A DNA stretch of 64,000 bases from Vibrio neptunius (lineage in GTDB: Bacteria > Pseudomonadota > Gammaproteobacteria > Enterobacterales > Vibrionaceae). The notes below the pieces were generated by a model. The model saw only the letters and a program-made list of their open reading frames with translations, ran no database searches and was not told where the DNA came from. The translations under genes and the position numbers were made by a program. Location of the stretch: positions 42,683 to 106,682 of the forward strand of contig NZ_JXXU01000027.1 in assembly GCF_000967495.1 (NCBI RefSeq), read 5' to 3'. Of this stretch, positions 8,938 through 17,504 are shown piece by piece (position 1 is the first letter of the stretch; the number at the start of each line of letters is the position of its first letter).

Positions 8938-9393
8938 ATGCGTGGTTCTTCTAATGATGCTTCAACGCTAAAGCATCCCCCTTGCGTTGCCAAGATAAAA
9001 GAAATTCACTCAGAGGGCAATCGAGTGAGAGTTGAATTTCGTGGTAAGGCACACGAGCAACCTGTCTGGGCGGCGTTGGGCCGGCTTTTCACTTGTTCAG
9101 AGCTTCATTTGGCGATAGATAACCAGCTCGATTGTCTAATAGAGTTTGTTGACGATGACCCGAGCATTCCGAGTCTGACCGATATTTATTTCTCCTTACT
9201 TGGGCGAGAAGAGATCATCATCAAAGCCGAGCGGATGATTCTCGAAGGGAAACAGGAATTGACGATGAGATCTGGCGAGACTGAAACCAAATACAGTGAC
9301 AATGATGGTCGCATTACGACCAAAGCGACACATATCACGAGCCAAGCTGAGAAAGTCAACAGGATCAGAGGTTCCAAAATCGAACTGAACTGA
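8938..9393 (+). CDS. DUF6484-type T6SS-associated protein
   Basis: A soluble protein of about 151 residues resembling the DUF6484 family found in T6SS spike/effector clusters. It has an N-terminal beta-rich stretch (VAKIKEIHSEGNRVRVEFRG, ending in a PVWAAL turn), a middle block (LDCLIEFVDDDPSIPSLTDIYFSLL) and a C-terminal region resembling a VgrG-type repeat (IIIKAERMILEGKQELTMRSGETETKY). A TTG at 8932 is in frame; the ATG at 8938 is preferred. It lies 27 bases upstream of the PAAR-like gene and is probably co-transcribed. The likely role is in loading or structuring the PAAR-like carrier, inferred from context. Confidence 0.6.
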   Translation: MRGSSNDASTLKHPPCVAKIKEIHSEGNRVRVEFRGKAHEQPVWAALGRLFTCSELHLAIDNQLDCLIEFVDDDPSIPSLTDIYFSLLGREEIIIKAERMILEGKQELTMRSGETETKYSDNDGRITTKATHITSQAEKVNRIRGSKIELN

Positions 9394-9420
9394 ACTGACC
9401 GAACTTAACAAGGAGTTGAT

Positions 9421-12195
9421 ATGTCAGTGACCATTAATGCGAACGGGTTAAGCATCGTTCATAAAGGCTCTGGCGGTGAGGCGAATGCCACATTGCCCGA
9501 CGTTTGCCTGACCACCGTCGGCCCTGCTGTGGTTCCTATCCCTTATGGCAACAATGCCAAGTCGGCAGATTTGATCGATGGCACCACAACGGTAACAGCA
9601 GATGGCGGCAACAGTATTGCGTTAAAGACCAGTAAGTTCGCTAAGAGTACTGGTGATGCTGGTGGGGACAAAAAAGGCGTGGCATCGGGTACGATTGAGT
9701 CCGAAGCCGAATTCATTTCCGCTTCACCGAATGTCTTTATTGAGGGTAAGGGAGTGGCTAGGCTGTCTGACCAAATGACGATGAACAAGGGCAACACCAT
9801 GTGCCTAGGTGGAGTTCAAAACCCGTCAGTTACGGTTAGCGAAGATGAAGAAGGCACTTACACCGTCTACGTTAAGGCCAGATACCCTGATGGTGTGCTG
9901 CTTAAAAATGCCGATTTTGATATTACCGATGTTTCTGGCGGTGTATTGGCGCCCGGTCATTTTGCGGCATCTGGAAAAAGCAAAGTGTCTGGCTTAAAGC
10001 CCGGTCAAATCAAAATCCTTGTCAAAGAAAGTACCGACGAGTTTATCCCTAAGCCAGTCCGTATCACCAACTCTCATTATGTCTCAGATTACAGCGATGC
10101 TGACTTTTTTGATAGGTCGGCTGGAGGTCAACAAACCTTCTGGCAGCCAAAGCGTATTGCTCCACCCGTTGAAGGTTGGGGGTTTATGGGGCCAAGTCTC
10201 ACGGCTGATCGATACTTTGCCGATATTGTGAAGTTAGAAGTTAAAACCCATTTCAAAATGCATCATCCGGAATTTAAGTTTGATGACCTGGCGGAATCGA
10301 TTATCGCAGGCATTGAAAGTATGTCTGACGAGAGCATGGACAGCGTCATCTCGTTTGGCTTGCCTATGATGATGGAAACAGGCGAAATTCTTTCCGTTTT
10401 ATTCAGGTTGCCTCAGCATGAAACTGTAAATCGCATGTTGGCCTATATGCGAGCACGTGGTAAAGGTAACCCGCAAACCTATTTGAAGGAACTCGACTGG
10501 AACGGCGCGCAAAAAAACGTCGGGGGAGAACTAGAATCCTTACTTAAGAAAATTAAAGGCAGAGTTGAGTCTCTCAGCGCAGAAGCTGGCAAACTGAACT
10601 ACGTATATTTGACTTCGGACGTTTTTGATAAGCACATTAGTACGATTAACACCTATGCTAAAAAACTCAATGATAACCTTTCCAGCGCCTTTAAACGCTT
10701 AAAATCAAAATCTGACCATCTACTGAACGATGTGTCGGAAGTGTCAGTGATACAGGCTGCCGACAACGTCTACTCTGCGGAAGCAGGAACGATTGAAGTG
10801 GTAGTTAATGCGATACAGAAAATAGATCTAGAGGAACAGAAGTGGATTAAGGTTCGTGCAATATATTCCGATCGTTGGCAGACACCTATCTATGCGCAAA
10901 ACCTCAAAATAACCACTAACTCGGTGGTGCATAAAGAGAACGCCTCGCTCAATGCATTTCCCTTGAATAGTACGGAATCTGAAACGATCGATTTGGCTGT
11001 CGAAACCAATCAAGTTGAAGGTGGCGTAGCGGTATTTGACACATTAAAACCTACCACAGATATTGTGACAGCAGAGTTCGTAGGTGAGCCTGGTATTGAG
11101 GAACAAATAGTCAATATCCAAGACAGCGTTGAGGCAACACTTGATGGTGCATACAACGCACTTATTGAGGACATGAAAGGGTTCCAGCAACAATGGGATG
11201 AAGAAAGCTATTGGAGTTTAGGTGATGGTGTGATTGACGGTGCCCAAGCTTGGGGCGCTGATATTGTTGATATGTTGTCTCCTAGTTTTTGGGGAGACGC
11301 TGCGACCACTATCTCAGATTTATCTTCTTCTGCTGTCGATAAATTGGCGATTTATTCAGTCGATCAGTTCAACTCCATCACCAAGGCAATACTTAATGAG
11401 AAGGGGCAACTTATAAACCCGACTTGGGTATTGGACACATTAGGGAGAGAGTTTGAATCATTCCAAGACAGTGTTTTTGAATCTGTTGATGAAGCGATAG
11501 AAGATGTCAGTAAGCTGTACGCGGAAAGCCAAGATGTGGTGCGAAAGTTAGAGTGTATTGCTAAACATCGACAGGCGATTCTAGAACTGCCACAGAGAAT
11601 CTCTAATGGTGATGTCGATGCAGTCGAAACCTTTGTAGACACAGTGTTGATGGAGCTTGACCCCGATTGGGCACAGGAAATAAAGAGCCATGAGCAGTTC
11701 CCTAATGCAATGGCAATCATAGAAGACCACGACACGATTCTGACCTATGTGACTTATCTCTCTTTAATGCTTGAGGCTATTCCACCTAATTTCTATTTCT
11801 ACTACGGCGGTAAAGCGGGTACCTATTTGATCCTTGAACTGATTCTCACCGTTGTGCTGGCTATTTGTACGTTAGGCACGGGAGTAGCGGCTCGTATCGC
11901 GACACTAGTAGCACGTTTTGCGGGAGGGGCTAAGAAGGTCAAGGGAATAAGAAATGCGGCCAAAGCATTGGATTCATTTATTAAGGCTGTGGAAAGCTTG
12001 ATCAATGTACTGTCTGATTATCAGGAGCTAGCGAAAAAACTGGTTAAACGCCCACTTGGAAAATTTAAAGGCAAGCCCGTTACAACCATGACTGCGAAAA
12101 AGAAAGCGGTGAAACGAGATGCAAGCTGTAGGCTTTGTCATTCGAACCAACATAAAACGCCGCGTTTTAAATTTGGTGAGTTAGAGTATATTTAA
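9421..12195 (+). CDS. PAAR-like (DUF4150) T6SS carrier/effector N-terminal protein
   Basis: 924 residues. Residues ~1-130 form a DUF4150 PAAR-like tip domain (LPDVCLTTVGPAVVPIPYGN, then ARLSDQMTMNKGNT). An Ig-like beta domain follows (~135-205), then a long helical body. A glycine-rich hydrophobic stretch (~800-845, TYLILELILTVVLAICTLGTG) could cross or insert into membrane. A short Cys/His tail ends the protein (CRLCHSNQHKTPRFKFG). AAGGAG precedes the ATG. In related effectors a C-terminal nuclease usually continues the chain. Here the ORF stops and the AHH nuclease starts nine bases later in another frame. The product would sit on the VgrG tip and carry the toxin out of the cell. Confidence 0.75.
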   Translation: MSVTINANGLSIVHKGSGGEANATLPDVCLTTVGPAVVPIPYGNNAKSADLIDGTTTVTADGGNSIALKTSKFAKSTGDAGGDKKGVASGTIESEAEFISASPNVFIEGKGVARLSDQMTMNKGNTMCLGGVQNPSVTVSEDEEGTYTVYVKARYPDGVLLKNADFDITDVSGGVLAPGHFAASGKSKVSGLKPGQIKILVKESTDEFIPKPVRITNSHYVSDYSDADFFDRSAGGQQTFWQPKRIAPPVEGWGFMGPSLTADRYFADIVKLEVKTHFKMHHPEFKFDDLAESIIAGIESMSDESMDSVISFGLPMMMETGEILSVLFRLPQHETVNRMLAYMRARGKGNPQTYLKELDWNGAQKNVGGELESLLKKIKGRVESLSAEAGKLNYVYLTSDVFDKHISTINTYAKKLNDNLSSAFKRLKSKSDHLLNDVSEVSVIQAADNVYSAEAGTIEVVVNAIQKIDLEEQKWIKVRAIYSDRWQTPIYAQNLKITTNSVVHKENASLNAFPLNSTESETIDLAVETNQVEGGVAVFDTLKPTTDIVTAEFVGEPGIEEQIVNIQDSVEATLDGAYNALIEDMKGFQQQWDEESYWSLGDGVIDGAQAWGADIVDMLSPSFWGDAATTISDLSSSAVDKLAIYSVDQFNSITKAILNEKGQLINPTWVLDTLGREFESFQDSVFESVDEAIEDVSKLYAESQDVVRKLECIAKHRQAILELPQRISNGDVDAVETFVDTVLMELDPDWAQEIKSHEQFPNAMAIIEDHDTILTYVTYLSLMLEAIPPNFYFYYGGKAGTYLILELILTVVLAICTLGTGVAARIATLVARFAGGAKKVKGIRNAAKALDSFIKAVESLINVLSDYQELAKKLVKRPLGKFKGKPVTTMTAKKKAVKRDASCRLCHSNQHKTPRFKFGELEYI

Positions 12196-12203
12196 GGTGC
12201 AAA

Positions 12204-12818
12204 ATGGGATATAGAGAATCAGTATTGGATCCGGCTATAGAAGATCCAAATCATCCAATAAATCACGGTTTTCAAATGCAGGTACACCACCTTTTATCAA
12301 AGGCTGGTGTTAAAAAAACAGGTAACGGCCCCAAATTGAAGTCTTACGGTTATGATATTAATTTGCCGGGTAATTTAGTCGCTTTACCTTGCACTTTGGA
12401 AGGCGCGTGTCATTTACAAGTTCAACTACATAGAGGTGATCACCCTGCTGTTATTGATACCAATGATAATGATAAGGAGCATCCTAAGGATTACCACATA
12501 AAAGTATTCAAGCTAGTAGAAAAAGCATATAAGACCATAAGTAAGCGTTGTGAAAAGCAGGATAACCCTGGTATTCAGCGTTATATGGATTACCACAGTT
12601 TGTTGATATTACGTAAAATTCGTAGCTTTGAACTGCCCTTAACCAGTGTTGCCAATGCCTTTAAGCGGGGCGGGGTGGGGTGTTTAGGCGCCACAACAGT
12701 GCCAGAGCTAAGTTTAAAGTTAAAGGCTAGCCCAAAAGAGTGTACATGCAATGGAAGAAAACATGATAAATTTAGTTCTTTCAAAGAGATACCCTATAAC
12801 CTAGAACGAGGAAAATAA
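12204..12818 (+). CDS. AHH/HNH-superfamily nuclease toxin (T6SS effector C-terminal part)
   Basis: 204 residues. The N-terminal part has the AHH-nuclease pattern: VHHLLSKAG, then YGYDINLPGNLVALP, and a downstream HLQVQLHRGDHP carrying further histidines. This fold is used by polymorphic DNase toxins. A later Cys pair (ECTCNGRKH) may bind metal. The ORF has its own AAGGTG site before ATG, but a stop at 12177 leaves it open only from 12180, so it is either a separate subunit or a frameshifted tail of the 924-residue carrier. The stop is two bases from the TTG of the first immunity gene, which suggests coupling of toxin and antidote. Confidence 0.7.
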   Translation: MGYRESVLDPAIEDPNHPINHGFQMQVHHLLSKAGVKKTGNGPKLKSYGYDINLPGNLVALPCTLEGACHLQVQLHRGDHPAVIDTNDNDKEHPKDYHIKVFKLVEKAYKTISKRCEKQDNPGIQRYMDYHSLLILRKIRSFELPLTSVANAFKRGGVGCLGATTVPELSLKLKASPKECTCNGRKHDKFSSFKEIPYNLERGK

Positions 12819-12820
12819 TT

Positions 12821-13465
12821 TTGAGTGCGTTGAATATTTATGATGAATCTTACTATATTATATTTCCAGACTATGAATTAGAGGACTATGACATTGATCT
12901 CACCCCAACTCAATATACCGCCAATACTCATTGGAGTTTTGAAAAGCTTAACTTTGGTATAAAGCCACTTACCTTTGTTGCCGATAATGAAAATTTGGAT
13001 TTTTTGCAGCAAGATTACGCGATAGCATTTAACGGAAATAACTTTGTAGTCACAAAAAAACTTAAAGAACTGCTGGAAGATGGACTTTATGGTAGTCAGT
13101 TTTTTCCAGCAATTATTCAAGATGAGAACAATAATTCGGTTGAAGGCCTCTGGGCTCTGAATACTTTTGATGACTTAGACTGTGTTGATCTAAAAAGAAG
13201 TCAATATTTTATGCCAAGTGATGGAACCACAGAAATTGATGGTTTTGCAATTAGCCCTGATATGGATAATTACCGATTTCGAGAAGATGTATTCGATGCC
13301 ATTCCAGAAAACGAACGCTTAATATTCCAAGTTGGAAATACAACAACAGGAGAGTTTTTCTTTCATCAAAAAGTCGTCGATATTTTTAAAAAGTATGATG
13401 TTAAAGGTATTCGGTTCTTTAAGGCGAGTGAGTATCATGTCGGTGATGAGTTCAACGTTTTTTAA
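12821..13465 (+). CDS. Imm11-like (DUF1629) immunity protein, copy A1
   Basis: 214 residues, cytoplasmic, no signal peptide or TM. The core FFPAIIQDENN...LWALNTFDDLDCVDLKRSQ, then AIPENERLIFQ and a closing FFKASEY, fits the Imm11/DUF1629 immunity family. The start is TTG at 12821. It is supported by GAGGA about eight bases upstream, by the two-base gap from the toxin stop, and by exact conservation of this arrangement at copy A2. It is the most likely antidote to the AHH nuclease because it is directly coupled to it. Base composition is AT-rich compared with the flanking core genes. Confidence 0.72.
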   Translation: MSALNIYDESYYIIFPDYELEDYDIDLTPTQYTANTHWSFEKLNFGIKPLTFVADNENLDFLQQDYAIAFNGNNFVVTKKLKELLEDGLYGSQFFPAIIQDENNNSVEGLWALNTFDDLDCVDLKRSQYFMPSDGTTEIDGFAISPDMDNYRFREDVFDAIPENERLIFQVGNTTTGEFFFHQKVVDIFKKYDVKGIRFFKASEYHVGDEFNVF

Positions 13466-13694
13466 GCGGTATGCTTGCTTAATTCAATTCCTAAAGCAGA
13501 GGGGGATCTCCCCTTTGTATTGAGTGTTAATAAGTCTTAGCGTATGTCTGACTTGCTTAATAAGGTGTAACCCACTTACTTTAGCATCAAGGGTTGGGCG
13601 TTTTATTCTTTTGGTAAGTTTGAACGACACAGCGGAGTAAGATGGAAAAAACCATTCCATACCAGAGTATAATATGGATAACTAAGGTAGTACG

Positions 13695-13766
13695 ATGAGT
13701 CAATGCTATATTGTATTCAAAAAGCAACGATTAATATTAGTAAATCACCTAGAACGAGGAAAATAA
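13695..13766 (+). other. 23-codon leader ORF ending in a toxin-tail scar
   Basis: An ATG with AAGGTAG upstream opens a 23-codon ORF whose last codons encode LERGK plus TAA, identical in sequence and frame to the last codons of the AHH nuclease (12801-12818). As there, the stop lies two bases before a TTG immunity start. The first ~18 codons match nothing recognised. This looks like the remnant of a toxin gene deleted between its start and its tail, which keeps the toxin-to-immunity translational coupling. Confidence 0.45.
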
Positions 13767-13768
13767 TT

Positions 13769-14404
13769 TTGAGTACGTTGAATATTTATGATGAATCTTA
13801 CTATATTATATTTCCAGACTATGAATTTGAGGACTATGACAATGACCTCACACCAACCTCATATACGGCAAATACTCATTGGAAGTTTGAAAAGCTTAAC
13901 TTTGGTATAAAGCCACTTACCTTTGTTGCCGATAATGAAAATTTGGACTTTTTGCAGCAAGATTACACTATAGCATTTAGCGTACCGAACTTTGTCGTCA
14001 CAAACAAACTTAAAGAGCTGCTTGAAGATGGACTTTATGGTAGTCAGTTTTTTCCAGCAATTATTCAAGATGAGAACAATAATTCGGTTGAAGGCCTCTG
14101 GGCTCTGAATACTTTTGATGACTTAGATTGTATCGATCTAAAGAGAAGTCAATTCTATATGCCAAGTGATGGAAGTAAGGACATTGATGGGTTTTCTATT
14201 AAACCAGATATGGATAATTACCGACTTCGAGAAGATGTGCTGGATGCTATTCCAGAAAACGAACGTTTAATTTTTCAGCTCGGAAATACATCAAGAGGAA
14301 AAATCTTTTTTCATCAAAAAGTAATCGATATTTTTAAGAGATATGATGTTGAAGGCATAAAATTCTTTAAAGTTAGTGAGTTTGAGTATGGGGACCAACA
14401 TTAA
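13769..14404 (+). CDS. Imm11-like immunity protein, copy A2
   Basis: 211 residues, a close paralogue of copy A1. Long stretches are identical (for example the LDFLQQDY, LLEDGLYGSQFFPAII and NSVEGLWALNTFDDLDC blocks), with divergence near the middle and the C-terminus. An in-frame ATG at 13703 would add 22 residues. I prefer TTG at 13769 because the upstream bases repeat the site of copy A1 exactly (toxin tail, GAGGA, TTG). The ~230 bases separating it from A1 contain no recognised gene. It probably protects against a related nuclease variant. Confidence 0.68.
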   Translation: MSTLNIYDESYYIIFPDYEFEDYDNDLTPTSYTANTHWKFEKLNFGIKPLTFVADNENLDFLQQDYTIAFSVPNFVVTNKLKELLEDGLYGSQFFPAIIQDENNNSVEGLWALNTFDDLDCIDLKRSQFYMPSDGSKDIDGFSIKPDMDNYRLREDVLDAIPENERLIFQLGNTSRGKIFFHQKVIDIFKRYDVEGIKFFKVSEFEYGDQH

Positions 14405-14490
14405 AAATTCGTAATCCAAAAGACAACTAATATTATTGAGCTTGATATGAGATGCTCCAGAGTATTAGATACACGTCTCACCCAATGAGA

Positions 14491-14518
14491 AAGGGAGTTA
14501 TCGCTCCCACCTTTTTTC
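14491..14518 (+). terminator. Intrinsic terminator after immunity copy A2
   Basis: GGGAG (14493-14497) pairs with CTCCC (14504-14508) around a six-base loop, followed by ACC and six Ts. It would end the PAAR/toxin/A1/A2 transcript, so copy A3 is likely transcribed from its own promoter. Confidence 0.65.
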
Positions 14519-14589
14519 GTTGATGGGTTCCATTGAAATATTATGAATATCGCGCTAAGACTATATAGATTTTGAAGTCGGTAGATAAA

Positions 14590-15210
14590 ATGAAAGATTA
14601 CAATGAAGATTACTATTTATTGTTTGCAAATCCAGACTATGAAGAATATGACATTGAACCTGATGACTCTTCAGCAAAGCGAAACTATGATTCAGAAGAG
14701 CTTGATTTTGGACAAAAACCTTTAATTTTTACAACCGAAACATCTGATTTGAGCTTTGCTAGTGGTGATTATGAGATATTTTTCCCAATAGGCAGTATTG
14801 TTGTTACGGACAAGTTAAAGGTTGAGTTGGAAGAAGGCTTATACGGTTCTAAATTTTATCCTGCCATTGTAAAAGGTGAAGATAAAGGAATCAGAGAGGA
14901 TGTATGGGCGCTAAATATCTTTAAACCTTTGGATTGTTGGAACCGAAATAAATCAATTGCCGTATACCCTGGAGGGGTCAATTCCTTACAAGGAATAGAT
15001 GTTCTGCCTTCTATTAAATCATTTCATCTTTCTCATGAAGTTCTAGATGAAATACCTGAGAATGACAGACTGATTTTTGTAATGGATAATACTGACGTTA
15101 CAAATATATTTGTTCATAAGCGAATTGTTGATATTTTCTCAAAAAATAATATCAAAGGAGTAAACTTTTTCAAAGTTAGTCAATATCGTTTTGGAATGGA
15201 ATTTGTTTAG
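14590..15210 (+). CDS. Imm11-like immunity protein, diverged copy A3
   Basis: 206 residues. It has the same block order as A1 and A2: a YYLLFANPDYEEYD-type opening, ELDFGQKPLIF, LEEGLYGSKFYPAIV, VWALNIFKPLDCWNRNKS, IPENDRLIFVMDN and a closing FFKVSQYRFG. It is clearly diverged rather than a recent duplicate. An in-frame TTG at 14572 exists; ATG at 14590 with GGTAG upstream is preferred. It follows a terminator, so expression is probably independent of the toxin. It may guard against a toxin allele not encoded here. Confidence 0.65.
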   Translation: MKDYNEDYYLLFANPDYEEYDIEPDDSSAKRNYDSEELDFGQKPLIFTTETSDLSFASGDYEIFFPIGSIVVTDKLKVELEEGLYGSKFYPAIVKGEDKGIREDVWALNIFKPLDCWNRNKSIAVYPGGVNSLQGIDVLPSIKSFHLSHEVLDEIPENDRLIFVMDNTDVTNIFVHKRIVDIFSKNNIKGVNFFKVSQYRFGMEFV

Positions 15211-15389
15211 AGTTTAACTCAAATTCAAATAAATTAATTTATTTAGGATTAAGAAAAGGTAATGCTTTGAATGTTTATGGAGTGTTAGTTGAAGTCAGGG
15301 GGCTGTCCTGATAACGGATAACGATTGCTGCTGTTAATCATAGGTACTGCTATAGATTTCCCACAAAACTGGGCTTTGAAGAGAAAAAT

Positions 15390-15995
15390 ATGAAAAACTA
15401 CGAGCAAGAGTACTTTATTTTAAAAAGAGTCCCTTACCGTGAAAAATTTCTGTCACTGCGAGCAACGTTAGATACAGGAAGAAGAAATCATACGTACGAG
15501 CGGTTAGATTACGGTGATGGTCCTGTTTTTTTTGAGAATGGTTATAAAGGCGAAATACCTTTTTATCTTACTAATGCTCAAATGGATAGTATATATCCAG
15601 TAGTATCAGAGGATGTTGCTTCAGTAGTGAACCAATATGACATACATGGTTTTCAGTTGTTTCCAGCAGTCATTATAGGTGATGATGGAAAGTGGCATGA
15701 GGAGTTTTATTTCTTCAACTTTTATCGAGATATAGATTGTGTTGATTTTCAAAACAGTGTTGTAAGGAATTACTCACCAGCCAAAAGGAACAACACCGTT
15801 TTACAATACAAACTTGACGAAAGTGTGCTAAGTGCGATCCCTGAAGAAAATAGGCTAATGATAAAGCTGTCGGGTGTGACAGGAGGCGCTTTATTGTTTC
15901 ATGAAAAGATAGTTAACGCATTAGCCAAGTTTAATATTGAAGCTTTTCAGTTCTTTAAGCTGAGTGACTACCGTAAAGGGATGGAGTTTGAATAA
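15390..15995 (+). CDS. Imm11-like immunity protein, copy B1
   Basis: 201 residues, first of a second subfamily with the opening YEQEYFILKRVPYREKFL. Shared blocks are RLDYGDGPVFFENGYKGE, GFQLFPAVIIGDDGKWHEEF, a YRDIDCVDFQNS motif, AIPEENRLMIKL and FFKLSDYRKGMEFE. GAAGAG precedes the ATG. The stop overlaps the next gene's TTG start, so B1 and B2 are co-translated. The target is unknown. The B subfamily shares the Imm11/DUF1629 pattern with the A copies, but the two groups align only in the core. Confidence 0.68.
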   Translation: MKNYEQEYFILKRVPYREKFLSLRATLDTGRRNHTYERLDYGDGPVFFENGYKGEIPFYLTNAQMDSIYPVVSEDVASVVNQYDIHGFQLFPAVIIGDDGKWHEEFYFFNFYRDIDCVDFQNSVVRNYSPAKRNNTVLQYKLDESVLSAIPEENRLMIKLSGVTGGALLFHEKIVNALAKFNIEAFQFFKLSDYRKGMEFE

Positions 15996-16599
15996 CTACA
16001 ACGATGTCTATTACCTTTTAAAAGGCGTACCTTTTCGAGAAAAATTCTTGGAGTTAAAGGCTTCTAAAAATACCGGAAGGCGCAACCATACATTTGAGAA
16101 ACTTGATTATGGTGACGGTCCAGTTTTTTTTGAAAATGGCTTTAAAGGCGAAGTCCCTTTCTACCTGACAGACGGTCAATTTGATGGAATCTACCCAGTG
16201 GTGTCCGAGAAAATCGCGTCTGTTATTCGAGAGTACGATATTGATGGTTTTCAGCTCTTTCCCGCGGTGATTATTGGTGATGATGGCAAGTGGCATGAGG
16301 AATTTTACTTTTTTAACTTTTACTCTCCTTTTGACTGTGTCGACTTTGAAAAAAGCGATGTAAGAAGGTATAAGCCTAATGCGAAGTACAACGAAGTTTT
16401 AAAGTATAAATTGAATCATGAGTTATTGGATAAAATTCCTGAAGAGAATCGTTTAATCATTAAGTTAGATCGTGTCCAAGGCGGCGCATTGATTTTCCAC
16501 CAAAAAATAGTTGATGCATTAGCCCGCTTCGACGTTGAAGCTTTCCAGTTTTTTAAACTCAGTGAATACAGACGGGGCTTGGAGTATCGCATGGGTTAA
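15988..16599 (+). CDS. Imm11-like immunity protein, copy B2
   Basis: 203 residues, paralogous to B1 over its whole length (YYLLKGVPFREKFLELKAS, then the same FPAVIIGDDGKWHEEFYFFNFY block). A start upstream at GTG 15964 is open. TTG at 15988 overlaps the B1 stop (TTTGAATAA) and has GGAG right before it. It also gives an N-terminus that lines up with B1 and B3, so I choose it. Coupled stop/start overlap suggests that B1 and B2 are made at similar levels. Confidence 0.65.
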   Translation: MNNYNDVYYLLKGVPFREKFLELKASKNTGRRNHTFEKLDYGDGPVFFENGFKGEVPFYLTDGQFDGIYPVVSEKIASVIREYDIDGFQLFPAVIIGDDGKWHEEFYFFNFYSPFDCVDFEKSDVRRYKPNAKYNEVLKYKLNHELLDKIPEENRLIIKLDRVQGGALIFHQKIVDALARFDVEAFQFFKLSEYRRGLEYRMG

Positions 16600-16678
16600 C
16601 GAGAGCCTGTGGTTGGTAAACGCTACAAACACAGGTGCGACAACAAACGTAAGGTGACTGAGTACCTGAGATAATAAT

Positions 16679-17287
16679 ATGCAAAACTATGAACAACAAT
16701 ACTACAAAGTGTTTGAAGTCCCATGTCGGAAAACTTACCTGCATTTAAAGGCATCACAGGATACGGGGCGCCGTCGTTATAGCTTCACTCAATTAGATGT
16801 TGGCGATGGGCCCATATTCTTTACCAATGCAGATAAAGGCGAGATGCCATTCATTGTTAGTGATTTTTTGCTCCATGGTTTTTTCCCTGTGGTTTCTAAG
16901 AAAATTGCCGAAATAATAATGCCTTACTCCATTAATGGTTTTCAGTTGTTTCCAGCGGTGTTGATTGGTGATGATGAGAAGTGGCATGAAGATTTTTTCT
17001 TCTTTAATGCTTATAACAGCCTCGACTGTATTGACTTTGATCGCAGTGAAATACTTGATTATTCGCCAGAAGACAGTAGGCATGAAATCATCCGATACCA
17101 ATTAAAGAGTGACGTGTTAGATGCGATTCCATTGGAAAATCGTCTGATCGTACGCCCAAGCAAAGTCGCTGGCGGTGGTTTACTCATTCATGAAAATCTA
17201 GTGACGCAGATTCGTCGCTACATAGACCCTGATGCTTTTAGGTTTTTTCAACTGAGTGAATATAGATTGGGCGACAAATACCTATAA
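16679..17287 (+). CDS. Imm11-like immunity protein, copy B3
   Basis: 202 residues, a more diverged B-group member: YEQQYYKVFEVPCRKTYL, LDVGDGPIFFTNADKGE, GFQLFPAVLIGDDEKWHEDF, AIPLENRLIV, FFQLSEYRLG. It starts at ATG about 80 bases after B2. Its stop codon lies exactly at the junction with a truncated fifth B-type fragment (17286), so the 3' end may have been reshaped by recombination. It has no membrane segment or signal peptide, as expected for a cytoplasmic antidote. Confidence 0.65.
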   Translation: MQNYEQQYYKVFEVPCRKTYLHLKASQDTGRRRYSFTQLDVGDGPIFFTNADKGEMPFIVSDFLLHGFFPVVSKKIAEIIMPYSINGFQLFPAVLIGDDEKWHEDFFFFNAYNSLDCIDFDRSEILDYSPEDSRHEIIRYQLKSDVLDAIPLENRLIVRPSKVAGGGLLIHENLVTQIRRYIDPDAFRFFQLSEYRLGDKYL

Positions 17288-17489
17288 CACCGTTTTACAA
17301 TACCAACTTGGCGACAGTGTGCTAGATGCAATCCCTGAAGAACATAGGCTAATGATAAAGCTAGCGGGTGTAACAGGCGGCGCTTTATTGTTCCATCAAA
17401 ATATAGTTAACGCACTAGCGACATTTAATATTGAAGCTTTTCAGTTCTTTAAGCTGAGTGACTACCGTAAAGGAATGGAGTTTGAATAG
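17286..17489 (+). pseudogene. Truncated B-type immunity gene (C-terminal third only)
   Basis: 67 codons equivalent to the C-terminus of copy B1: NTVLQYQLGDSVLDAIPEEH, then MIKLAGVTGGALLFH, FKLSDYRKGMEFE and a stop. The homologous stretch of B1 begins at about 15790. The N-terminal two thirds are missing, and the fragment is joined to the stop codon of B3. It is almost certainly the leftover of unequal recombination between B copies rather than a functional gene. Confidence 0.7.
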
Positions 17490-17504
17490 GTTGCAGGTGT
17501 CAAG

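Noticed and set aside
13490..13512. Hairpin AGGGG/CCCCT after immunity copy A1
   Set aside because: Only five pairs and no T-run, so not called as a terminator.
13703..13768. 22-residue N-terminal extension of immunity copy A2 (ATG 13703)
   Set aside because: Copy A1 starts at the matching TTG with identical upstream bases, and the extension reads through the toxin-tail scar in a different frame from the one that is conserved.
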